The notes beneath the pieces were generated by a model. It did not search any database. It was given only the letters and a program-made list of their open reading frames with translations, and was not told where the DNA came from. From positions 1-21,812 of the forward strand of contig CALAMD010000020.1 of assembly GCA_937925695.1 (NCBI GenBank): 21,812 nucleotides of DNA, read 5' to 3'. Positions within the stretch are counted from its first letter, which is position 1, and every line of letters begins with the position of its first letter. Below, in pieces: positions 7,352 through 14,775 of this stretch. This stretch comes from an uncultured Bacillaceae bacterium. GTDB taxonomy: Bacteria > Bacillota > Bacilli > Bacillales > Amphibacillaceae. A program made the position numbers and the translations under genes.

Positions 7352-8899
7352 TTAAATTTTACGAAGTGCTTTTTTCTTCTTTTTCTTAACACCTGACGCT
7401 TCTCGGTATTTAGCTACTGCTTCTTCTGCTGGACCATCAAATCGCACTTGGCCTTGCTCTAACCAAATACCTCGAGTACAAACCTGCTCAACAAAGGACA
7501 TGCTATGGGTAACGATAATGACCGCTTTCGCACGTTCCATCATCGTCTGAATCCGTTCAGTTGCGCGCTGTCTAAACTCTAAATCTCCTGTTGATAAAGC
7601 TTCGTCAATTATAAATATATCGGGCTTTAACGTTGCCGCAATACTAAATCCTAAGCGAGACCGCATCCCACTAGAATACTCTTTGACAGGTTTATCTATG
7701 ACTTTTTTCAAACCGGCAAATTCAACAATTTCATCGTATTTGTCTTGAACCCGTTCTTTCGGAATTCCTAGTAACATAGCATTTAGGAAGATATTATCAG
7801 TCCCTGTTAACTGGTGATTAAAGCCAGTTCCATAACCTAATAATGAAGATGTTTCCCCATTAATTTCAATACTACCTTCATCAGGCACAAGAATGCGGGT
7901 CAATGCCTTGCATAATGTGCTTTTACCAGCACCATTATGGCCAATGATCCCAACCACTTCGCCTTCGTTCACCTCAAAACTGACATTTCTTAACGCCCAA
8001 AACGGACCGCTATTTAATTCGTAGGAAATACCGACATTCTCTGCTTTAATGACGGTATTATTTTTAATCGTTGTTTCTGTTTTACTTAATTCAAGGGAGC
8101 GTTTGTTTTTTTGGCGCCTTGGGGGAAACATAGCTCGATACTTTTCAATAATCTCTTTTGGTTCGCCAATGTCTTTGACAACACCTTTATCCAACCACAT
8201 AATCCGGTCACAATTTCTTCGGGCATAGCCGAGGCTATGGGTAATGATGATTACCATTTGAGCTTGTTTAACCAATTCTCGCATCTTTTCGGCAGCTTTT
8301 TGACTAAACTTTGCATCACCCGTATTTAGGGCTTCATCAAGAATGAGAATTTCTGGCTGTAAATGAGAAGCAACACTAAATCCCAAGCGTGACCTCATAC
8401 CACTCGAATAATATTTCATCGGTTGATCAAAAAATTCACCTAGATCCGAAAACTCATGGATATCATCGATATATTGGTTAATTAGGTCTTTATCAATACC
8501 TAGCATCATGCCATTTAAATAAACATTTTCTCTACCGGTCAAATCTCTTCTAAATCCCATGCCAAAGGAGAATAGAGCTGTTACTTTTCCGTCAACGTGA
8601 ATTGTTCCTTTATCCTCTTTTAAAATACCAGCAATGATTTTACTTAGCGTTGTTTTACCGGCACCATTTGCACCAATGATGCCAAGGATTTCTCCTTTAT
8701 GTCCGGTAAAATCAATTTCTTTTAAAGACCAAAATTTTTCCCGTTTCAGTACTTTTGGTCCTTTTTTAAATAAGTTAAAGAGCCGTGATTTATAATCATC
8801 ATGAAAGTTACCACTTTCAAAAAACACACCGATATCTTGTGCTTGAATCACATTTTTTGTTGTTTTTTTACTTGTTGGTATTTCATTCGTTTTCGTCAT
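7352..8899 (-). CDS. Polysaccharide/teichoic-acid export ATPase with two fused nucleotide-binding domains
   Basis: 515 residues from the ATG at 8899, chosen because AAGAGGG lies 9 bases upstream; an ATG at 8923 (eight residues longer) has no ribosome site. Two complete ABC domains of the TagH/Wzt family follow each other. Domain 1: Walker A G-A-N-G-A-G-K-T (76-83), signature S-S-G-M-R (165-169), Walker B I-L-I-L-D-E (184-189), H-loop His221. Domain 2: Walker A G-H-N-G-A-G-K-S (320-327), S-S-G-M-R (409-413), I-F-I-I-D-E (428-433), His465. Both look catalytically intact. A Lys-rich tail ends the protein. TagH and Wzt normally have one ABC domain and work as dimers, with a C-terminal extension in TagH or a carbohydrate-binding domain in some Wzt; neither is present here. 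With the permease encoded just upstream it should drive export of the lipid-linked glycan. Confidence 0.92.
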   Translation of the reverse strand: MTKTNEIPTSKKTTKNVIQAQDIGVFFESGNFHDDYKSRLFNLFKKGPKVLKREKFWSLKEIDFTGHKGEILGIIGANGAGKTTLSKIIAGILKEDKGTIHVDGKVTALFSFGMGFRRDLTGRENVYLNGMMLGIDKDLINQYIDDIHEFSDLGEFFDQPMKYYSSGMRSRLGFSVASHLQPEILILDEALNTGDAKFSQKAAEKMRELVKQAQMVIIITHSLGYARRNCDRIMWLDKGVVKDIGEPKEIIEKYRAMFPPRRQKNKRSLELSKTETTIKNNTVIKAENVGISYELNSGPFWALRNVSFEVNEGEVVGIIGHNGAGKSTLCKALTRILVPDEGSIEINGETSSLLGYGTGFNHQLTGTDNIFLNAMLLGIPKERVQDKYDEIVEFAGLKKVIDKPVKEYSSGMRSRLGFSIAATLKPDIFIIDEALSTGDLEFRQRATERIQTMMERAKAVIIVTHSMSFVEQVCTRGIWLEQGQVRFDGPAEEAVAKYREASGVKKKKKKALRKI

Positions 8900-8931
8900 T
8901 TTTTTATTCCCTCTTCTATTCATTGAAAGTC

Positions 8932-9714
8932 TTATAACGCTTTAATAATTTTATGTTCGTTCTTCCGGTAATAATTAGTCATGAGAACAATGACAATAAT
9001 TGAAATGACCAGAATACATGATAAGCCTATAAAGTTAGGGTTTTGATGATACATTAAAATATCACGGAAAGCAGTGACAATAATGGCAATTGGATTTATA
9101 TCAACAAACAAAGAATATTCTGGTGGCAAACGTCCGCCTTCCCAAATAATGGGTGAAGCGTAGAAAAACAACCGAATAATATGGGACAGTAAATTATCAA
9201 TGTCCCGAACAAAAATGGTAAAATAACCGAGTACCAAACCAACTGCTAGTAAAAACACAAAAGTAATGGCCATCAGAACTGGTAAATAAAGAATATGCCA
9301 ACTAGGCATTTCTTGATAAAAAATTAAAAATAATACGATCACACCTAATCCAAATAGGAAATTAAACATTTGGGTTAGTGAAAAAGCTAACGGAAAAATA
9401 GACTTTGGCAAATAGACTTGTCGAATAATCGAACTATAGTTTAATACCGATTTGGCTGACGAATTAATTGATGAACTAATCCAACGCCAAACAACTAAAC
9501 CTATCACCAAAAACAGGGCATAATTTTCGCCACCCCGTTGTAAAATGATAACTACCAGAAAATAGTATACAAGGACATTTAATAAGGGATCTAACAGCCA
9601 CCAAAAATAGCCAAGATAACTATTTCGATGTTCGGCCTTTAGTCCTGATTTAACTAAATAGAATAATAAATCTTTTCTTTTTGCTATTTCTTTTAAGTAA
9701 GTTTTCATGTTCAT
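8932..9714 (-). CDS. ABC-2 polysaccharide export permease (TagG/Wzm-like)
   Basis: 260 residues from the ATG at 9714, which has AGGCGGTG 10 bases upstream; an in-frame ATG at 9753 would add 13 residues but has no clear ribosome site. The protein is very hydrophobic, with about six membrane segments, typical of the ABC-2 family. The N-terminal R-N-S-Y-L-G-Y-F-W-W-L-L-D-P-L segment is the classic entry to the first helix in TagG/Wzm/RfbA-type permeases, and the R-Q-V-Y-L-P-K segment is also typical. It forms the transmembrane half of the exporter whose ATPase is encoded immediately downstream. The substrate is probably the undecaprenyl-linked polymer built by the operon's glycosyltransferases; the sequence does not say whether it is closer to teichoic acid or O-antigen export. 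Confidence 0.9.
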   Translation of the reverse strand: MNMKTYLKEIAKRKDLLFYLVKSGLKAEHRNSYLGYFWWLLDPLLNVLVYYFLVVIILQRGGENYALFLVIGLVVWRWISSSINSSAKSVLNYSSIIRQVYLPKSIFPLAFSLTQMFNFLFGLGVIVLFLIFYQEMPSWHILYLPVLMAITFVFLLAVGLVLGYFTIFVRDIDNLLSHIIRLFFYASPIIWEGGRLPPEYSLFVDINPIAIIVTAFRDILMYHQNPNFIGLSCILVISIIVIVLMTNYYRKNEHKIIKAL

Positions 9715-9772
9715 GACTATGTGACACCGCCTAGAATAATCATCTATTAGCATCCAATATTAATGGTCAATA

Positions 9773-10546
9773 TTATGATGCTAGTTTAAACCTAATGATA
9801 TTTTTGATCGATTTACAAGCATAATGAGAAAAATACCATAACGCTTTCCAAAAACTATGCTTTTCAATATGTCGATAAACATACCAATTTTGTTTGGCTG
9901 CTTTTATTTTATTACTTGAAATAGAATTTTCAACTAACCTATATTTAGCAAGTACTTTCGGTAAACCGTATGCTAAGTATCCTTTTCGCGTTATTTTTAG
10001 CCAAAAGGCATAGTCTTGCCGGGTACGGATATTAGGCATTTTTAATGATCCAATTTTATCACGATCAAGCATCACTGTTAAACACCCGATCACGCAATGC
10101 TTCATTAAATCATCATAGCCCACACTTGATGGTGCTTCAACAATGGCATTTGTCGTTGTTCCATTCTCCCTCATACGAACGTAAGATGTGAAAGAAAAGG
10201 CAATATCTTTTTCTTGCATAAATCGTAGTTGTTCTGCAAGTTTATTTTCTAACCAAAGATCATCACTATCTAAAAAAGCAAGATATTGTCCCGTTGCATG
10301 CTCCATCGCCGTATTACGGGCAACAGCTGAACCACTGTTCGTAGTCAATTCAATTAACTTAATGCGATCATCCTGCTGTGCATAAGATTGGACAATAGCT
10401 ACCGTATTATCTTTTGAAGCATCATCAACAATAATCATTTCCCAATGGGGATATGTTTGTTGTAAAACCGACTCAATTGTTTGTGATATAAATCGTTCAG
10501 CATTATAAGCTGGTGTAATAATGGAAACTTTAGGATTCTTACTCAC
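9773..10546 (-). CDS. tuaG: TuaG-like GT2 glycosyltransferase
   Basis: 257 residues from a GTG at 10546; another GTG at 10555 is only 2 bases from the AAAGGA site, while 10546 is 11 bases from it and gives an N-terminus matching the family. It is a compact GT-A protein: K-V-S-I-I-T-P-A-Y-N-A-E-R, V-D-D (40-42), D-S-D-D (93-96), then I-G-C-L-T-V-M-L-D and N-I-R-T-R-Q-D. These blocks and the later Y-R-L-V-x-N-S-I-S-S-N-K and K-A-A-K-Q-x-W segments match my memory of B. subtilis TuaG, a teichuronic acid glycosyltransferase of about 250 residues. This is the best marker that the cluster makes a teichuronic-acid-like polymer. It sits between the GT4 genes and the exporter genes in one operon. The exact sugar transferred is not known. 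Confidence 0.85.
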   Translation of the reverse strand: MSKNPKVSIITPAYNAERFISQTIESVLQQTYPHWEMIIVDDASKDNTVAIVQSYAQQDDRIKLIELTTNSGSAVARNTAMEHATGQYLAFLDSDDLWLENKLAEQLRFMQEKDIAFSFTSYVRMRENGTTTNAIVEAPSSVGYDDLMKHCVIGCLTVMLDRDKIGSLKMPNIRTRQDYAFWLKITRKGYLAYGLPKVLAKYRLVENSISSNKIKAAKQNWYVYRHIEKHSFWKALWYFSHYACKSIKNIIRFKLAS

Positions 10547-10561
10547 GATCAGCACGTTCCT

Positions 10562-11701
10562 TTACGATAAATGCTTAGACATCATTAATTCATTGTACCA
10601 CTGGATTAATTTCTTTGCTTCAGCATACCAATTTAATTCATTAAGGACGGACCGCTTCCCATTTTCACCCATCTGTTTAGCTTGATCTGGATGCGTTCGT
10701 AAATAATGTAGCGCTTCACGAATCTCATCCTTATTATAAGGGTCAACGGCAATTCCACATTGATAGCGATCAATGAATGCCTTCCAAACGGGAAAATTAG
10801 AACAAATAATCGGAATGCCCGCAACCATATATTCAAAAAACTTGGTTAATTCTTTTCGCATATAATGTTCCGTCGGTGGAAATAAGGCAATTCCTGCTAA
10901 CCAGCGATGTTGCATATACATTTCTTCAATACGTTCTTTCTTTACAAACTGATCTATCCCCTCAATAATAATTTGCTCATGTTTATGTTCTGCTACGTCA
11001 TACATTTTTTCAGCTAAATCACTGGAGCATTTCCCTACAAAATAAACAGAAAGGTGCTCATCTAATAATGGTAGTGCTGCATGAATGAGTGCCCCTCGGT
11101 CCTCCGTGACATTACCAGTATACAGCAATTTATTTGTAACTGATTGCTCGTCCCATTGATGATGAGCTAGTCGCTGGTCATAAGCTGGATAGTTTAGAAT
11201 ACATTTACCCTGGGGATAAATTTCTTGATAATACTTTTCTGCTAAACAGAGTTCCATCTTACGCGTCAGCCATTTTTCGAGCAATTTATACACGCTCGCT
11301 AAGAACCGACGCAAGACTTTAGGCAAATATTTTTTTTGTAAAATACTTGTGACATAGTCTTCATGGATATCATAAATTACGATATTGTCCTTCTTTTTTA
11401 GTAACCAACCGACAATCAAAAGTTCGGGGTCATGAAAATGATAAATATCGGCTTGTAGCTTTTTTGCTTCTTTGTATGCTGAAAACACACCAAACAACAT
11501 GCGTTTGATTCGACTTTGATACTTTTTTAACCGTATATGATTAACAGATTTAACCCGTTGATCATTTGTATCTCCTTGAGCGATCAAAGTAACGTCAAAG
11601 CCAGCTTTTTTTAGTGACAAGCATTGTTTATAATAAATTCTTGGGTCATATGGATGATGAACTGTCGTCATATGTACAACCCGTTTTCGCTTTTGCATCA
11701 T
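10562..11701 (-). CDS. GT4 family glycosyltransferase
   Basis: 379 residues, GT-B fold. The ATG at 11701 follows GGAG by 7 bases, and the gene begins 3 bases after the previous stop. N-terminal half: H-M-T-T-V-H-H-P-Y-D-P-R-I-Y-Y-K with H-F-H-D-P-E-L (88-94), typical of cytoplasmic GT4 enzymes acting on surface glycans. C-terminal half: L-Y-T-G-N-V (193-198) and a K-F-F-E-Y-M-V-A-G-I-P segment (287-297) that contacts the nucleotide sugar. No membrane segment is seen. It belongs to the operon and presumably adds an early or repeating sugar of the exported polymer. It is not close enough to a named Tua or Eps enzyme for me to give a symbol. Confidence 0.85.
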   Translation of the reverse strand: MMQKRKRVVHMTTVHHPYDPRIYYKQCLSLKKAGFDVTLIAQGDTNDQRVKSVNHIRLKKYQSRIKRMLFGVFSAYKEAKKLQADIYHFHDPELLIVGWLLKKKDNIVIYDIHEDYVTSILQKKYLPKVLRRFLASVYKLLEKWLTRKMELCLAEKYYQEIYPQGKCILNYPAYDQRLAHHQWDEQSVTNKLLYTGNVTEDRGALIHAALPLLDEHLSVYFVGKCSSDLAEKMYDVAEHKHEQIIIEGIDQFVKKERIEEMYMQHRWLAGIALFPPTEHYMRKELTKFFEYMVAGIPIICSNFPVWKAFIDRYQCGIAVDPYNKDEIREALHYLRTHPDQAKQMGENGKRSVLNELNWYAEAKKLIQWYNELMMSKHLS

Positions 11702-11704
11702 CTA

Positions 11705-12847
11705 TCAGCTCCGTTGACGATCTGATCTTTTTTGTTCGACCACATCATGAAATATAGCTTCATATTGGCGAACAATCGTGGGAGCAGCAAAGTCATTTGC
11801 CCGTTCAATCCCTTTTTGAATAATATGTTTCTTTTCTAATTCACCCAATTGTAAACTGGCATATATTTCATCAGCTAACGCATCGACATCTCCAACAGGT
11901 GTGATCTGGCCAAACTCCCCGTTTTGCAACACTTCCTCAGCACCTGGTTTACAATTTGTTGTCACTACTGGCGTTCCAACGGCTAAAGATTCAACGAGGA
12001 CATGACCAAATCCTTCTCGAAGCGAGGATAGGACAAAGAGGTCAGCATTCTTAAAATAAACATAGGGATTTTGTTGAAATCCTAAAAAGTGAACGTTGTG
12101 TTGCACGGCTAATTGCTTCGCTATCTCTTTTAATTCATATTCGCGTTCCCCTTCACCAAGGATAATTAATTCGCAGTCAAGTCGCTTTTGGACTTTGGCA
12201 AATGCCTTAATTAACGTTTTCTGGTCCTTTTCATCAACAAGTCTACCCGCTGTAACAATTATTTTACTATTATTATTAAAAATCTCTCGATGCTCATCAG
12301 GCATCTCACCATGTTCAGCTAATTGCTGAATGTTGTCAATATCAATCGGATTATAAACAACTTGAATTTTTTCTTCCTTAACACGATAGCGTTTCACTAA
12401 ATTCTCTTTGACACCTTGAGAAAGAGCAATCACTTTACTAGCGAAGCGGTATAAGCATCCAAACAATCTTAAGGTTGCATTTTCCCTCGGGGATCCGCCA
12501 AGTAAAGCTGCTTCTCGAACAATCAATTTTGTTTTTGTAAATGACAATAATTTACCTAATATAGCAACCGTATTATAGACAGGTATCGTACTAAATAAAA
12601 TGTCTGGTCTTTCTCGACGAATCAATCTTGCTAAAGGGAGAATGGCTGCACGTAATCGTTTCGTTTTTAACTTAATAAATTCAATATCCGGACTGAGATA
12701 TGGTTCATAATTACCGTTAAAATTTAACGTCACGAGAATAGGCGTAAATTTTTGTCGGTCCAAATGGTTTAATATATTTAATAAGGTTCTTGCTGCTCCA
12801 CCTGAGCCCATTCGATAGATAAAAAACATTACTTTTTTCTTTTTCAT
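11705..12847 (-). CDS. GT4 family glycosyltransferase, first gene of the operon
   Basis: 380 residues, GT-B fold. The ATG at 12847 has GGGAAGG about 8 bases upstream. The N-terminal half carries G-S-G-G-A-A-R (14-20), a glycine-rich acceptor-side loop. The C-terminal half has G-R-L-V-D-E-K-D-Q (201-209), G-E-G-E-R (231-235), and the E-x7-E motif of retaining GT4 enzymes (Glu278, Glu286) followed by G-T-P-V-V. The layout resembles enzymes such as PglJ or TuaC, but the exact function cannot be assigned. It is the first gene after the divergent promoter region shared with the sugar-nucleotide dehydrogenase gene, so its promoter probably drives all eight downstream genes. Confidence 0.88.
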   Translation of the reverse strand: MKKKKVMFFIYRMGSGGAARTLLNILNHLDRQKFTPILVTLNFNGNYEPYLSPDIEFIKLKTKRLRAAILPLARLIRRERPDILFSTIPVYNTVAILGKLLSFTKTKLIVREAALLGGSPRENATLRLFGCLYRFASKVIALSQGVKENLVKRYRVKEEKIQVVYNPIDIDNIQQLAEHGEMPDEHREIFNNNSKIIVTAGRLVDEKDQKTLIKAFAKVQKRLDCELIILGEGEREYELKEIAKQLAVQHNVHFLGFQQNPYVYFKNADLFVLSSLREGFGHVLVESLAVGTPVVTTNCKPGAEEVLQNGEFGQITPVGDVDALADEIYASLQLGELEKKHIIQKGIERANDFAAPTIVRQYEAIFHDVVEQKRSDRQRS

Positions 12848-12975
12848 ATATATAGCCTTCCCTTTATCCTACAAAATCTATCATCGTAACCAGAATATTT
12901 CACTTTTTAGTATCCATAAAAATGAAACAGTATAATACCTGATACGGATGCGAATAAATAAAGACATCTCTAAAA

Positions 12976-12984
12976 ATTATATCA
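12976..12984 (-). promoter_or_regulatory. Extended -10 promoter for the glycan operon
   Basis: TGATATAAT reads on the minus strand: a perfect TATAAT preceded by the TG of an extended -10 element. A -35 match at 17 bases (TTTATT) is poor, which extended -10 promoters tolerate. The leader to the start at 12847 would be about 120 bases. Confidence 0.5.
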
Positions 12985-13111
12985 TAGCCACTTCAATTAA
13001 TAAATTTTTCATAGAAAATATCCTAAATTCGTCTACACATCTAAATTGGTGTTGCAATATGATATTCCTTGCAAACCCTTCCTTGTGAAGTTTAGAAATT
13101 CATTAATTTAT

Positions 13112-13140
13112 TTAATAGAATTTGGCAAATCATGTATAAT
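13112..13140 (+). promoter_or_regulatory. Promoter for the UDP-HexNAc dehydrogenase gene
   Basis: TTAATA at 13112-13117 and a perfect TATAAT at 13135-13140 are 17 bases apart. Transcription would begin near 13147, about 30 bases before the ATG at 13178. This supports the short start and argues against the longer reading frame that opens at 13046. Confidence 0.55.
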
Positions 13141-13177
13141 AAAGGAAGACCCAAAATTTATGAAAGAAGGCCATAAT

Positions 13178-14491
13178 ATGAGCTTATTTGAAAAACTAAA
13201 AGCAAAAGAAGAAAAACTTTCTGTGATTGGTTTAGGTTATGTTGGTTTACCTGTAGCTATTGAATTTGCAAAAAAATACGATGTTATTGGTTATGACATC
13301 GCCGAACAAAAATTACAAAAATATCAAGCAGGCATTGATGTAACAAATGAAGTAGGAGACGAAGCAGTTAAAAATACAACCATGTTATTTACAAGCGATG
13401 AAACAGACTTGAAACAGTGTAAATTTCATGTTGTTGCGGTTCCAACACCGATTAATACGGACAAAACACCGAATTTAAAACCAATTATTAGCGCAAGTAA
13501 AACGGTCGGACGCAACTTAACAAAAGGTTCAATTGTCGTCTACGAATCAACCGTTTATCCAGGGACGACCGAAGAAATTTGTGTGCCTATATTGGAAGAG
13601 GAGTCTGGCCTCACATATGGCCAAGATTTTAAAGTAGGTTATTCTCCAGAACGTATTAATCCTGGAGATAAAGTAAACACATTAACAAAAATCGTCAAAG
13701 TTGTATCTGGTTCAGATGAACAAGCTCTTCGGGAAATTTCCGATGTTTATGCATCTATCATCGAAGCTGGTGTTCATGAAGCAGAATCAATCAAAGTTGC
13801 TGAGGCTGCAAAAGTAATCGAAAACTCACAGCGGGATATTAATATTGCCTTTATGAATGAGCTTTCTAAAGTGTTTAACAAAATGGGAATTCATACGAAA
13901 GCAGTCTTAGAAGCCGCTAGAACGAAGTGGAACTTTTTACCTTTTACGCCAGGGTTAGTTGGCGGCCATTGTATTGGGGTAGATCCATATTACTTTACTT
14001 ACAAAGCTGAACAACTAGGATATCATTCACAAATTATCCTCGCAGGTAGAAAAATAAATGACAGTATGGGCAAACATGTTGCCAGTAATGTTGTTAAAAC
14101 AATGATTAAAGCGAAAAAACAAGTAAACGGAGCAAAAGTAGCTATTTTTGGTTTAACGTTTAAAGAAAATGTAGCTGACGTACGAAACACAAAAGTGATT
14201 GATGTGATTAGAGAGTTAGAGGATTATGATGTGAATGTTGTTGTTCATGATCCGGTAGCAGATAAAGAGGAAGTCCTTGAAGAATTTAACATTCATTTAG
14301 CCAACAAAGATGATTTAACGGATTTGGATGCTATTATTTTTGCTGTGCCTCACGCACAGTATAAAGAAGAGTACACACTCGACAGTTTTGAAAAAATGTA
14401 TCGTGATGACACAAAAGTATTTATCGATATTAAAAGTGTCTTTGATAAAAAGGACTGTGAAGAACGTGGCTTCTACTATTGGAGCTTATAA
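13178..14491 (+). CDS. UDP-N-acetylhexosamine 6-dehydrogenase (TviB/WbpO type)
   Basis: 437 residues. The ATG at 13178 is preceded by AAGAAGG at 7 bases; an in-frame ATG at 13046 would add 44 residues unlike the family and upstream of the promoter. The family oxidises C6 of a UDP-sugar to the uronic acid with two NAD+. Visible: NAD site G-L-G-Y-V-G (18-23), V-P-T-P-I-N (88-93), Y-E-S-T-V-Y-P-G (122-129), Y-S-P-E-R-I-N-P-G (155-163), conserved K-V-A-E-A-A-K (206-212), catalytic Cys265 in G-G-H-C-I-G-V-D-P-Y-Y, and a C-terminal domain with F-K-E-N-x-x-D-x-R-N-T. The overall match is closer to TviB and WbpO (UDP-GlcNAc/GalNAc to the uronate) than to TuaD (UDP-glucose), so UDP-GlcNAcA or UDP-GalNAcA is the likely product. 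It is transcribed away from the glycan operon and followed by a terminator. Confidence 0.93.
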   Translation: MSLFEKLKAKEEKLSVIGLGYVGLPVAIEFAKKYDVIGYDIAEQKLQKYQAGIDVTNEVGDEAVKNTTMLFTSDETDLKQCKFHVVAVPTPINTDKTPNLKPIISASKTVGRNLTKGSIVVYESTVYPGTTEEICVPILEEESGLTYGQDFKVGYSPERINPGDKVNTLTKIVKVVSGSDEQALREISDVYASIIEAGVHEAESIKVAEAAKVIENSQRDINIAFMNELSKVFNKMGIHTKAVLEAARTKWNFLPFTPGLVGGHCIGVDPYYFTYKAEQLGYHSQIILAGRKINDSMGKHVASNVVKTMIKAKKQVNGAKVAIFGLTFKENVADVRNTKVIDVIRELEDYDVNVVVHDPVADKEEVLEEFNIHLANKDDLTDLDAIIFAVPHAQYKEEYTLDSFEKMYRDDTKVFIDIKSVFDKKDCEERGFYYWSL

Positions 14492-14523
14492 ACAGACATC
14501 CTTTAACTGACATAAGAAACGTT

Positions 14524-14556
14524 GCCATATTATCGCAAAGGTAATATGGCTTTTTT
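14524..14556 (+). terminator. Rho-independent terminator after the dehydrogenase gene
   Basis: Perfect 9-base arms GCCATATTA (14524-14532) and TAATATGGC (14542-14550) flank a 9-base loop, followed by six T. It begins 33 bases after the stop codon and separates this gene from zwf. Confidence 0.9.
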
Positions 14557-14689
14557 ATACCTATTTACTACATAGTCAAAAATATCAATATATATTTTCG
14601 TTTCCCAGAGAGATTTACTTCTTTTTCTAAAAATATTATGGAAATTACCAATTTATTGATATATTTGTAAGAAAGTTAGACATATGATT

Positions 14690-14697
14690 GCTATAAT
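14690..14697 (+). promoter_or_regulatory. Possible extended -10 promoter of zwf
   Basis: TGCTATAAT-type sequence with perfect TATAAT at 14692-14697 and a TG one base upstream. No good -35 lies at 16-18 bases. The leader to the ATG at 14776 would be about 70 bases; GAGAGGG at 14761-14767 is the ribosome site. Confidence 0.4.
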
Positions 14698-14775
14698 AAT
14701 GTGCAGAATAGTTTATTCCTTTGCGATATTATAGTAATATAGGAACAATATTTCTATAAAGAGAGGGCACTTCTA

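Larger units (their letters stand above)
12848..13177. promoter_or_regulatory. AT-rich divergent promoter region between the glycan operon and the dehydrogenase gene
   Basis: 330 bases without a convincing gene. It holds the start signals for both transcription directions: an extended -10 box for the operon near 12976-12984 (minus) and a -35/-10 pair for the dehydrogenase at 13112-13140 (plus). No clear operator, riboswitch or attenuator hairpin was seen. Both units read outward from here, which fits co-expression of precursor supply and polymer assembly. Confidence 0.55.

Noticed and set aside
12931..12936. Perfect TATAAT on the plus strand in the divergent region
   Set aside because: No suitable -35 at 16-18 bases, and a better promoter lies closer to the gene; the region is simply AT-rich.
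13046..13177. Longer N-terminus (44 residues) for the dehydrogenase
   Set aside because: It overlaps the likely promoter, has no ribosome site, and the family begins at the 13178 start with its own AAGAAGG.
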